From the NCBI GenBank assembly GCA_029262875.1, contig JAJCYO010000053.1, positions 1 through 55,053 on the forward strand: 55,053 bases of DNA. Reading direction: 5' to 3'. Below are positions 16,219 through 24,661 of this stretch, one piece after another; within the stretch, counting starts at the first letter, position 1; the number at the start of each line of letters is the position of its first letter. A model generated the notes under the pieces. The model worked only from the letters and a program-made list of their open reading frames with translations, made no database searches and was not told where the DNA came from. Both the position numbers and the translations under genes were made by a program. Source of the DNA: Flavobacteriales bacterium (GTDB taxonomy: Bacteria; Bacteroidota; Bacteroidia; Flavobacteriales_E; Vicingaceae).

Positions 16219-19194
16219 TTACCCTTGCGGTTGAAATTTTATTTCAAAGAATGTCCCTTTATCATCCAATCTTTTAATGTTACCATCTAATTGGCTGACA
16301 AAAATCTTAATTAATTCCATCCCTAAACTTCCTTCTTCTTTTGCTAACATTCCTTTTTCCATTCCTGAGCCATTATCACCAACAAGTAATGTATAGGTGT
16401 TTTTGTTTTCTTCTAAACTAAGGTTAATAATAACTTTCCCTTTATCTGTATCATTAAAAGCGTATTTCAATGCATTAGAAATGATTTCGTTTAGTAATAA
16501 ACCAAGAGGGATTAAGGTGTCAATACCAAATTTCACTTTTTCAATTTTAATGTCGAGAAAAATATCACAGTTAATAGCATAGGTATCAATCAAGTCATTG
16601 GTCAATGCCATAATGTAATCTTGAAAATCAATGTGTGCTAAATCACCACTTTGATACATTTTTTCATGAATTAAAGCCATGGAACGAATCCTGTTTTTTG
16701 CTTCGTCAAACAAGGCTAAAGCAGCTTTATCTTTTGTATAACCGGATTGAATACTAAGAAGGCTAATGATTACCTGCATATTATTTTTAACCCTGTGGTG
16801 TATCTCTTTTAAAAGAATTTCTTTTTCATCTCTTTGCGATTCAATCAATACGGTTCTTTCCTGTACTTTTTCTTCTAACTCTCTACTAACTTTACGTTCT
16901 TGGTTTTCTTTAAAAGAAGATATTTTGAAAATGGCATAAAAAATAAAGAGTGTAAAAGCCAATATTACCCACCATTTTTTCCACCAAGGAGTAGCTATTT
17001 TAAAGCTATAAGTGGCTGGTTCTTGATTCCATACACCATCTTCGTTTCTTGCTCTTACGTTAAAAGTATAGTCTCCAGATGGAAGGTTAGAGTAGGTTGC
17101 AAACGTTTGATCCGTAGAACTGAACCACTGGTCATCGAATGGAGTAAGTTTAAATCGGTATTGAACATCTTCAGGGAACGTTAAGTTAACCGCTGAAAAT
17201 TCAAAGGTTAAATGGTTCTCATTATAATCCAAAACAAGATTGTCTGGCAGGTTGTTCCATTTAGTCAATTTTTTAGAATAGTTTAACCAATTGACATCTT
17301 CAAAAAATAATTTGAGATTATTGATGTGGATGTTTGGTTCAAACACATTGGTTTTATCTTGGGCGGGATTGTATTTAACCAGCCCCTTTACTGTTCCTAT
17401 CCAAAGGTTATTCTTTTTATCTTCAAAGATGGCTCTACTATTGCATTCAACACCTTTAAACCCTTGCTTTGATTTGTAGTTTTTTATTCTACTTATTTGG
17501 CCATAACTGTCAAAACTGATCCGATCAATACCATTATTTGTCCCTATCCATAATTTCCCTTTTTTGTCGCCATGCATGAGGTAAATAACACCTGAAGAAA
17601 GCCCATCTTTAACAGTTATTTGCTTAAAATCTAATCCATCGTACCTTACCGCGCATCGGTCTGTACCGAACCAAATGTCACCATACTTGTCTTCGGTAAT
17701 ACTCCCTATATATGAGTTGCAAAAACCTTTTGCTCCTGCAAAACTTGTAATTTTCCCATTAAGATATTTACTAACACCATTGCCTGTTCCTATCCATATA
17801 TTTCCTTTAGAATCTTCAAATAACGAATGGATATAATCATGAGATAAGCCATTCGCTGTAGTGAAATTCTCAAAAGTCCGGTAATTGTATTTCGATAACC
17901 CTTTTCCATATGTCCCAATCCATAAGTTGCCAGACTTATCTAACAATAATGTTCTTGTATCATTTGAAGGTAAGCTATCATCCACAGTAAACGTTTTGAA
18001 CACTCCATTCTTAACCCTTGTTAAACCATTGGTTGTAGCAAACCACAAATTACCTTCATTATCAATAAGAGATGACCTTACGGTATTGCTTCCTAAGCCA
18101 TTATCCGTTGTATACTGAGTAGAATTAGCACCATCGTACTTATAAATTCCTTCATCATTTGTAGAAACCCATATGTTATTGTCTTTGTCTGATAAGATGC
18201 TAAATATACTTGGGCTATTCAACCCTGGAATTTTATTAAAATAAGTAAATGCTTTATTACCATATTTAATTAACCCTGCACCATTTGTTCCTATCCAGAT
18301 ATTACCAGACCTGTCTAAAAATAGTTTTGTTAAACTATTGGTAACCAATCCGTTCTTTTTGCTAATATGAGTTATTATCCCATTACTATTTAATAAGTAA
18401 GCACCGGCATCATTTGTTGATATCCAAATGTTCTTTTCTTTGTCCATTAGTACATCTGTTATTACGGCATTCATACCTTTAAACAAATCATTATCAAACT
18501 CAAAGGCATTATTGGCTATGCTTCCAGCCATTAATTTGATAATGCCCTTATCAGTTCCAATGTAATAATTGCCATCAGCATCTTCTTCTATAGCATTTAT
18601 ATTATTAGATGGTAAGCCATTTTTAGTAGAAATGTTGATAATCTCATTCTCTTTAAATACGGTTATTCCACTATTAGTTCCTACCCATATATTCCCTTTA
18701 GAATCTTCATAGATTTCATGAATAACGTTTCCGATTAGTTTGTTGTTTTCTTTGGTGTAGGTCTTAAATGTTCCGTTTTTATAAACGACAATACCAGCAC
18801 TACTACCTACCCATACCTTTCCTTTTTGATCTGTAACAACAACACTATGACCATTTTCATTCAAAAGACCATCCTTTTTATTAAACTTAAAAAAGTTACG
18901 TCCATTGTATTTTGTAACTCCTCCCCAGGTTGAAGTCATCCATATATTACCATCCTTGTCTTCAGTTAGATCTGTAATAATATCACCTGAAACGCCATCC
19001 TTTTCTGAGTACTGCGTAAAATTAATACCATCAAACTTTGACACTCCACCTCCTTGAGTCCCAATCCATAAATGACCTCTTGAGTCTTGGATAATGGCAT
19101 TTACCCTTGACTGAGATAGCCCTTCCTCTACATTGTAGTACTCAAAATTATAGGTTTGCGAAAATGAAACCTGGCTTACAATAAGTGTAAACAA
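16219..19194 (-). CDS. two-component propeller sensor histidine kinase
   Basis: About 990 residues. The extracytoplasmic part holds 14 repeats of the regulator-propeller type (xxxIWIGTxxG), enough for two seven-bladed propellers. A Y_Y_Y domain follows (YRFKLTPFDDQW, YTFNVRARNEDGVW), then one membrane helix after WWKKWWVILAFTL, a coiled coil, a HisKA_2 domain with KEIHHRVKNNMQV, and a HATPase with LLNEIISNALKYAFN and GDNGSGMEKG. Unlike hybrid SusR-like sensors it has no receiver or AraC output, so a separate regulator is needed. The only standard start is TTG at 19194, but the frame is open upstream and codes for KKTEKIKN followed by the hydrophobic core, a better signal peptide, with no ATG/GTG/TTG before it (ATA at 19242). 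Confidence 0.88.
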   Translation of the reverse strand: MFTLIVSQVSFSQTYNFEYYNVEEGLSQSRVNAIIQDSRGHLWIGTQGGGVSKFDGINFTQYSEKDGVSGDIITDLTEDKDGNIWMTSTWGGVTKYNGRNFFKFNKKDGLLNENGHSVVVTDQKGKVWVGSSAGIVVYKNGTFKTYTKENNKLIGNVIHEIYEDSKGNIWVGTNSGITVFKENEIINISTKNGLPSNNINAIEEDADGNYYIGTDKGIIKLMAGSIANNAFEFDNDLFKGMNAVITDVLMDKEKNIWISTNDAGAYLLNSNGIITHISKKNGLVTNSLTKLFLDRSGNIWIGTNGAGLIKYGNKAFTYFNKIPGLNSPSIFSILSDKDNNIWVSTNDEGIYKYDGANSTQYTTDNGLGSNTVRSSLIDNEGNLWFATTNGLTRVKNGVFKTFTVDDSLPSNDTRTLLLDKSGNLWIGTYGKGLSKYNYRTFENFTTANGLSHDYIHSLFEDSKGNIWIGTGNGVSKYLNGKITSFAGAKGFCNSYIGSITEDKYGDIWFGTDRCAVRYDGLDFKQITVKDGLSSGVIYLMHGDKKGKLWIGTNNGIDRISFDSYGQISRIKNYKSKQGFKGVECNSRAIFEDKKNNLWIGTVKGLVKYNPAQDKTNVFEPNIHINNLKLFFEDVNWLNYSKKLTKWNNLPDNLVLDYNENHLTFEFSAVNLTFPEDVQYRFKLTPFDDQWFSSTDQTFATYSNLPSGDYTFNVRARNEDGVWNQEPATYSFKIATPWWKKWWVILAFTLFIFYAIFKISSFKENQERKVSRELEEKVQERTVLIESQRDEKEILLKEIHHRVKNNMQVIISLLSIQSGYTKDKAALALFDEAKNRIRSMALIHEKMYQSGDLAHIDFQDYIMALTNDLIDTYAINCDIFLDIKIEKVKFGIDTLIPLGLLLNEIISNALKYAFNDTDKGKVIINLSLEENKNTYTLLVGDNGSGMEKGMLAKEEGSLGMELIKIFVSQLDGNIKRLDDKGTFFEIKFQPQG

Positions 19195-19289
19195 TAAAAT
19201 AATATAGGGGCTTAGGTTCTTGATTTTTTCTGTTTTCTTTATGTATACATCATAATAACTTAACTAAGATAGTTAAAAAAAATCAATGA

Positions 19290-19625
19290 TTAACCACCGA
19301 CTTTCTTAGTTTTAGAGTATCCCATGTTAATTAAAAGATCAGCGACCTTATCTTTAAATTCACCTTGGATTAAGATTTCACTATCTTTTATTGATCCTCC
19401 AACACCACATTTCGACTTTAATAATTTTGACAATGATTTTAAGTCATCCGAACTCCCAATAAAACCAGTAACTAAGGTAACGGATTTTCCTTTACGTTGT
19501 TTACGGTCTATCATAACCTTTAGTTGCTGCTCATCATTCTCGAGAGTATCGGAATCTTCCTCCTCCTCATAGTTGTAATTTGGATTCGTTGAATAAACGA
19601 TATTTCTTTTTTTGTTTTTACTCAT
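19290..19625 (-). CDS. SUI1/eIF1-family translation factor (YciH-like)
   Basis: A 111-residue protein with an acidic, disordered N-terminus (EEEEDSDTLENDEQQ) and a C-terminal SUI1 domain: VTLVTGFIGSSDDLKSLSKL, the LLKSKCGVGGSIKD loop and EILIQGEFKDKVADLL. SUI1 proteins monitor start-codon selection on the ribosome in eukaryotes; bacterial YciH acts in stress control of translation. The start overlaps the stop of the YegS-like kinase gene by ATGA, so it is translationally coupled to it. Confidence 0.9.
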   Translation of the reverse strand: MSKNKKRNIVYSTNPNYNYEEEEDSDTLENDEQQLKVMIDRKQRKGKSVTLVTGFIGSSDDLKSLSKLLKSKCGVGGSIKDSEILIQGEFKDKVADLLINMGYSKTKKVGG

Positions 19626-20500
19626 GGTATCAATACTTTTAATGATTTTGGAATTACTTCCAGCTCTAATTTATTATCCATTTCAACAGGCTCTCCATCT
19701 AAGTGTATCTTATGACCTGAATTTATTATCGTAAATTTTTTGCTTTTGAATTCATCTGTAAATTTAAATTTATGTATTCGTTTGCTTAAAAGATAATATG
19801 CAAAAACGGGGAAATAAATTAGTGGAAATTTTTTAACAGCCACCAACCTCACAAAACCATCATCGATAATCGCATTAGGAGATATGTGTATGTTGTTGCC
19901 ATATTGTTTTGAGTTACTAAAAGTGACCAGCATTCCCTTATGGATTGTCTTATTTTTACCATCATAACTAATGAGATAATCGGAGTATTTGTATCCTAAA
20001 AAACCCTTTAGTGCAATTTTAAGGTAAGTCCAGAATCCTCTGGTTGGGGCCGCATCAAACTTCCAACTAATATAGGAATCAAAAGCTACACCAGCAGTTC
20101 CTAAAAAGAAGTCATCATTAATTTTAACTGTATCAATAAGCTGGTTTTTTCCGTTATTGATTAACATTATGGCTTTTTTCAGGTTTAGAGGAATATTAAG
20201 GTTATTCGCCAAACCATTCCCAGATCCAGCAGGGATAATAGCCAAGGTGGTATCTGTGTTTATCAGTGATTTTCCTACTTCATTAACGGAGCCGTCTCCT
20301 CCCACAGCAACAATAATGTCAAAATCCTTTACGCTATTTGCACTAATTTCTATGGCATGTTTGGCTCTTTCTGTATACTTTATATCAATATTGAATTTAC
20401 TTTTATCAATATGACCTTCTATTAATTTCTCAACAACTTTTTGTTTTCCAACACCAGAAATGGGGTTAATAATAAATAGTATGTTTTTTTTTGAGCCGAT
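19622..20500 (-). CDS. YegS/diacylglycerol kinase-like lipid kinase
   Basis: The family signature is VGGDGSVNEV with IIPAGSGNGLANNL and a C-terminal IHLDGEPVEM. DAGK-catalytic proteins phosphorylate diacylglycerol or sphingoid-type lipids at the membrane. The first standard start in frame, GTG at 20305, would delete the family's N-terminal strand. The frame upstream clearly encodes it: FIINPISGVGKQKVVEKLIE and then the linker up to VAVGGDGS. That stretch has no ATG, GTG or TTG; the frame runs straight back to the TAG stop of the upstream gene at 20507-20509. I place the start at the ATC at 20500 only as a marker; ATA at 20482 is equally possible. Confidence 0.85.
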   Translation of the reverse strand: MGSKKNILFIINPISGVGKQKVVEKLIEGHIDKSKFNIDIKYTERAKHAIEISANSVKDFDIIVAVGGDGSVNEVGKSLINTDTTLAIIPAGSGNGLANNLNIPLNLKKAIMLINNGKNQLIDTVKINDDFFLGTAGVAFDSYISWKFDAAPTRGFWTYLKIALKGFLGYKYSDYLISYDGKNKTIHKGMLVTFSNSKQYGNNIHISPNAIIDDGFVRLVAVKKFPLIYFPVFAYYLLSKRIHKFKFTDEFKSKKFTIINSGHKIHLDGEPVEMDNKLELEVIPKSLKVLIP

Positions 20501-20506
20501 AGAAAC

Positions 20507-22408
20507 CTATTTTGAGATGGATAAATTATTATTAATTAATCGATCATTATACTGTTGAATAATTCCTTTTAATAATTTTTCTGCTTTATTCTTTTCGACA
20601 AGTTGTTGACCGTTTAGTTCATTAATAAGATTATTAGTCAGCAATGAATCTTCAGATAAATTGTAAAAATCAGTTGTTTTTTCTCCGTCAAAAATTAGAA
20701 AAATCTTACCTATTGCTATTTGGTAGGTACCACTAACGTATTGAATGCTAAATTTCTCTGATTCATCAAAAGCATTGTTACCAAAGGATATAAACTCATT
20801 TTTAATGCCAGTTAAGCCTAAAATAGTAGGAGAAATATCAATGTGCTGAAAGAATTTGTCGCTTTCTCCTTTTAAATAGCTGGTAGGAGCATAGATAAAA
20901 ACAGGAACAGCATACCTGCCTAATCGAGTATTGTATTTAATAGCATGAGATGGGGCAGAGTGATCAGCAGTAAAAATAAAAACGGTATTGTTAAACCAAG
21001 GCATTTTTTTTACGGTTTCAAAAAACCTTTTTAAAGCGTAATCAGTATAGCCTATAGTTTCATGTAAAGGCAAGTCTCCTTTAGGGAATTTATCAATATG
21101 TTTATTAGGTATAGTATAAGGATGATGAGAGGATACCGTAAAAAGAGTACTAAAAAAGGGTTGTTGTTTTGCATTTAGCTCGTTAGCATAATATTGTAAA
21201 TAAGGCTCATCAAAAATCCCCCATAAGCCATCATAATCTTTTTCTTTTGTTGGGTATTCATTAAGTCCATAATAATTATCAATACCAGCAAGCCCTACAA
21301 ATCCATTAAAATTCATTGTTCCATTGGCTCCTCCATGGTAAAAAGAAGTATTGTATCCATGAGATTTAAGAATGTCTGGAAATCCATCCAACTTATTTCC
21401 AGTGTAATTAGATAATACGTAAGGCGAATTCATTAGTTGAGGTAGACCGGTTAGAATGCACGGTAATGCCTCAATGGACCGCTGTCCGTTCGCATAAGCA
21501 TTGTTAAACACATAACTTTCTTTCATTAGGGAATCGATAAAAGGGGAGTAACCTTTTCCATCATTAAAACCTCCAATGTATTCTTTTGTAAAGCTTTCAA
21601 GTATAATTAATACTACATTTTTCCCTTTAAGAGAACCACCATTGGTAATTATTTTTTTCGGAGTGTAAATACTTTCTATCTCATTTTTAGGAAAATAGTT
21701 TGCTTCTTCAATGTTGTCAATTAGCAGTGTTTTAAGAATGGTAAAAGGGGTGTTTAAAACAATAGGGATATTTTGGGCTTGTGCATATTGTCCAGCATTA
21801 ACAATGTTTATTGGCTTGTATTGGACCCCTCCTCTCATTCCTAAAACCGTAATGGCAGAAAATACAAGGAATATTACTGAATGGACCATATAATCTTTCT
21901 TTACAAAAGGTTTAAACTGCACATTAGCGCTACAGTATTTGCTATGCAGTATCCAAGAAAGAATAAGAAGCCCTATAAGAAGTACATAATCGTACCAAAA
22001 ATCAATAACATAATGAGGTAGTAGCTTTATAAAGTCATCACCTGTTCCCACCATTCCAAAGAAATCCGTTGTGGTTCTTTTTAACGCAAAATCAAAATAA
22101 GCAACATCTACAAGGTTAAGAATAATAGCCAAAGAGTTTGCAGTATAAAAACTAACCACTAATAGCCTATTGTACCATTTAAAATTTCTAAATGAAAAAG
22201 GAATAAGGTGTAGTATAATTAATGGGAAAAAGAAGAATGATATTGCGACTAAATCAAATCGAATTCCATAGAAGAAAAGACCAAAAGATACATCAGGAAA
22301 GTGGTGGCTATTGAATAAATAGAACAGTATTCTGCATAAGGAAAAAATGATAAAGGCAATTCCTAATTTCTTTAATAAAAGGTTAAGATGGTTAAAATAA
22401 GGACTCAT
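20507..22408 (-). CDS. LtaS/sulfatase-fold membrane phosphotransferase
   Basis: A 633-residue protein with about five N-terminal membrane helices and a periplasmic alkaline-phosphatase-superfamily domain. Metal and catalytic motifs: NVVLIILESFTKEY (first metal acid), the nucleophile region NGQRSIEALPCILTGLP, and FIFTADHSAPS near the C-terminus. Such enzymes move phosphoglycerol or phosphoethanolamine onto glycans or lipids. In Gram-negative Bacteroidota the acceptor is usually unknown. A nucleophilic Ser stands where LtaS has Thr. It precedes the YegS-like kinase in the same direction with no gap, fitting a lipid-headgroup role for both. Confidence 0.85.
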   Translation of the reverse strand: MSPYFNHLNLLLKKLGIAFIIFSLCRILFYLFNSHHFPDVSFGLFFYGIRFDLVAISFFFFPLIILHLIPFSFRNFKWYNRLLVVSFYTANSLAIILNLVDVAYFDFALKRTTTDFFGMVGTGDDFIKLLPHYVIDFWYDYVLLIGLLILSWILHSKYCSANVQFKPFVKKDYMVHSVIFLVFSAITVLGMRGGVQYKPINIVNAGQYAQAQNIPIVLNTPFTILKTLLIDNIEEANYFPKNEIESIYTPKKIITNGGSLKGKNVVLIILESFTKEYIGGFNDGKGYSPFIDSLMKESYVFNNAYANGQRSIEALPCILTGLPQLMNSPYVLSNYTGNKLDGFPDILKSHGYNTSFYHGGANGTMNFNGFVGLAGIDNYYGLNEYPTKEKDYDGLWGIFDEPYLQYYANELNAKQQPFFSTLFTVSSHHPYTIPNKHIDKFPKGDLPLHETIGYTDYALKRFFETVKKMPWFNNTVFIFTADHSAPSHAIKYNTRLGRYAVPVFIYAPTSYLKGESDKFFQHIDISPTILGLTGIKNEFISFGNNAFDESEKFSIQYVSGTYQIAIGKIFLIFDGEKTTDFYNLSEDSLLTNNLINELNGQQLVEKNKAEKLLKGIIQQYNDRLINNNLSISK

Positions 22409-22423
22409 TAATGAAGATTAGAA

Positions 22424-22558
22424 TTAATGTTTCTTTAATTCATTGCTATCGGTAAGCCCACAATCATCACAGTCATGTGATTTTCGCCTAACAACAAACC
22501 GAACAAATAAGTAAACTAAGGCTATGGTTGCAATCGAGAAAACAATAATTTCTTGCAT
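22424..22558 (-). CDS. FeoB-associated Cys-rich membrane protein
   Basis: A 44-residue protein starting MQEIIVFSIATIALVYLFV, with one membrane helix, then RRKSHDCDDCGL with a CxxC pair and a charged tail ending LKKH. This matches the short FeoB-associated Cys-rich family, thought to help ferrous iron uptake. No feoA or feoB lies in the window, so the link is by family only. It sits 15 bases upstream of the transferase gene in the same direction and is divergent from the E1 gene. Confidence 0.75.
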   Translation of the reverse strand: MQEIIVFSIATIALVYLFVRFVVRRKSHDCDDCGLTDSNELKKH

Positions 22559-22646
22559 TTTCTAAGGCTTAATAATTTATTAACAATACCACTATTTTTT
22601 TGTTGTAAAATAAACAATTTCAGCAGTAAAGTTACACAATTTCAAT

Positions 22647-22654
22647 TAACTTTG
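22647..22654 (+). promoter_or_regulatory. possible -7 promoter element for the E1 gene
   Basis: TAACTTTG matches the Bacteroidota -7 consensus TAnnTTTG and lies 22 bases before the E1 start codon. No good TTTG -33 box is found 19-21 bases upstream, so this is only a half-match. Confidence 0.4.
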
Positions 22655-22675
22655 CTCTCAATAAATTCAACAGCT

Positions 22676-24661
22676 ATGCCACTAAAATACAATCGTAGAA
22701 AGTATTCTGACGAAGTTTTAATTAATCTTTATCGAGCTATATTAAAGCCACGATTGATTGAGGAAAAGATGATGGTCTTATTGCGCCAAGGAAGAATCTC
22801 AAAATGGTTTTCTGGAATTGGACAGGAAGCTATTTCTGTTGGTGCAACAATGGCTTTAAACAAAGACGAATTTATTTTACCGATGCATCGAAATTTGGGC
22901 GTATTTACTTCTCGAGATATTCCTATGCACAGACTATTTTCTCAATTTCAAGGGAAAATGAATGGTTTCACAAAAGGTAGAGACCGTTCTTTTCATTTTG
23001 GTTCAAAAGAGCACAATATAGTAGGGATGATATCTCATTTAGGGCCTCAGATGGGAGTTGCGGACGGTATTGCTTTAGGTAATTTATTAAAAAAGGATAA
23101 GAAAACTACGTTGGTTTTTACGGGTGATGGAGGTGCGAGTGAAGGAGATTTTCACGAGTCGATTAACACAGCTGCAGTATGGAAATTGCCGGTTATCTTT
23201 TTAGTGGAGAATAATGGCTATGGGCTATCAACACCATCCAGTGAACAGTTTGTCTTTAAGAATTTTGTAGACAAGGGAATTGGTTATGGAATTGAAACGG
23301 AATTAATTGAAGGAAATAATATTTTAGAAGTTTACCATAAAATAAAAGAAATAGCTGAATCGATTCGAAAAAATCCAAGACCTGTTTTAGTGGAGTGTTT
23401 ATCTTTTAGAATGAGAGGGCATGAGGAGGCCTCAGGAACCAAGTATGTTCCTCAAGAATTGATGGACGAGTGGGGAAAGAAAGACCCAGTAAATAATTAT
23501 GAGAATTATCTCTTGAAAGAAAAAGTGTTGGATGAAAAAACAATTCAAGAAATAAAGACAACTGTTAAAGCAGAAATAACTTCAGAATGGGACAAGGCAT
23601 TTACGGAGGAAAATATTGTTCCAGATACTGCAACAGAATTAAATGATATTTATGCTCCTTTTCAGTTTGAAGAAACTACACCAAAAACTGATGGTAAATC
23701 GGAAAAAAGACTGATAGATGCCATTTCAGATGGGTTGCGCCAGAGCATGGAAAAGTATGATGATTTAGTGTTAATGGGACAAGATATTGGGGATTACGGA
23801 GGAGTATTTAAAATTACGGATGGGTTTGTTAAACAATTTGGCAAAGAAAGAGTTCGAAATACACCTTTGTGTGAATCAGCAATATTGGGAGCCGGATTAG
23901 GACTATCTATCAATGGACAAAAGGCAATGGTAGAAATGCAATTTGCGGATTTTGTTTCAGAAGGAATTACTCAAATATGTAATAATTTAGCCAAGAGTCA
24001 TTATCGTTGGGGGCAAAATGCTGATGTGGTGGTAAGAATGCCAACAGGAGGGGGAATGGCAGCAGGCCCTTTTCACTCACAATGTAATGAAGCTTGGTTT
24101 ACGCAAACACCAGGATTAAAGATTGTTTATCCCGCTTTTCCAGCCGATGCTAAAGGGTTACTCGCGGCAAGTATAGAGGATCCTAACCCTGTAATGTTCT
24201 TCGAGCATAAAGGATTGTATAGGAGTATAAAAGAAGAAGTACCTAATGACTACTATACCTTGGAATTAGGTAAAGCTAAATGCATAAGAGAAGGAAATGA
24301 TATCACCATTGTAACTTATGGAATGGGAGTCCATTGGGCAATGGAAGCATTAGATGAAAACCCTGAAATTTCAGCTGACTTAATTGACTTAAGAACTTTA
24401 GTTCCTTTGGATACAGCAACAATCTTTTCTTCCGTAAAGAAAACGAATAAAGCAATTATATTACATGAAGCCTCTATGTTTAATGGCGTAGGAGGGGAAC
24501 TAAGTGCATTAATTACTGAAAATTGTTTTGAGCAGTTAGATGCTCCAATAAAAAGGGTGGCGAGTTTAGATACTCCAGTTCCTTTTATCAATCAACTTGA
24601 AGAGCAGTTTATGCCTAAAGAAAGGTTTAAAAAGGAATTGTTAGCGTTAGTAAATTACTGA
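22676..24661 (+). CDS. 2-oxoacid dehydrogenase E1, fused alpha and beta subunits
   Basis: A 661-residue protein joining the alpha subunit (residues ~1-340, thiamine diphosphate motif GDGGASEGDFHESINTAA ending in ENNGYGLS) to the beta subunit (from about 350, NGLGLSINGQKAMVEMQF-like block, MPTGGGMAAGPFHSQ, and the C-terminal transketolase domain with LVPLDTATI). It decarboxylates branched-chain 2-oxo acids or pyruvate-like substrates and passes the acyl group to lipoyl-E2. The fusion is common in Bacteroidota, where it supplies branched acyl-CoA. The frame opens at 22553, but the ATG at 22676 (MPLKYNRRKYSDE) is the family start. No E2 or E3 gene is adjacent. It converges on the patatin gene with a 7-base overlap. 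Confidence 0.93.
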   Translation: MPLKYNRRKYSDEVLINLYRAILKPRLIEEKMMVLLRQGRISKWFSGIGQEAISVGATMALNKDEFILPMHRNLGVFTSRDIPMHRLFSQFQGKMNGFTKGRDRSFHFGSKEHNIVGMISHLGPQMGVADGIALGNLLKKDKKTTLVFTGDGGASEGDFHESINTAAVWKLPVIFLVENNGYGLSTPSSEQFVFKNFVDKGIGYGIETELIEGNNILEVYHKIKEIAESIRKNPRPVLVECLSFRMRGHEEASGTKYVPQELMDEWGKKDPVNNYENYLLKEKVLDEKTIQEIKTTVKAEITSEWDKAFTEENIVPDTATELNDIYAPFQFEETTPKTDGKSEKRLIDAISDGLRQSMEKYDDLVLMGQDIGDYGGVFKITDGFVKQFGKERVRNTPLCESAILGAGLGLSINGQKAMVEMQFADFVSEGITQICNNLAKSHYRWGQNADVVVRMPTGGGMAAGPFHSQCNEAWFTQTPGLKIVYPAFPADAKGLLAASIEDPNPVMFFEHKGLYRSIKEEVPNDYYTLELGKAKCIREGNDITIVTYGMGVHWAMEALDENPEISADLIDLRTLVPLDTATIFSSVKKTNKAIILHEASMFNGVGGELSALITENCFEQLDAPIKRVASLDTPVPFINQLEEQFMPKERFKKELLALVNY

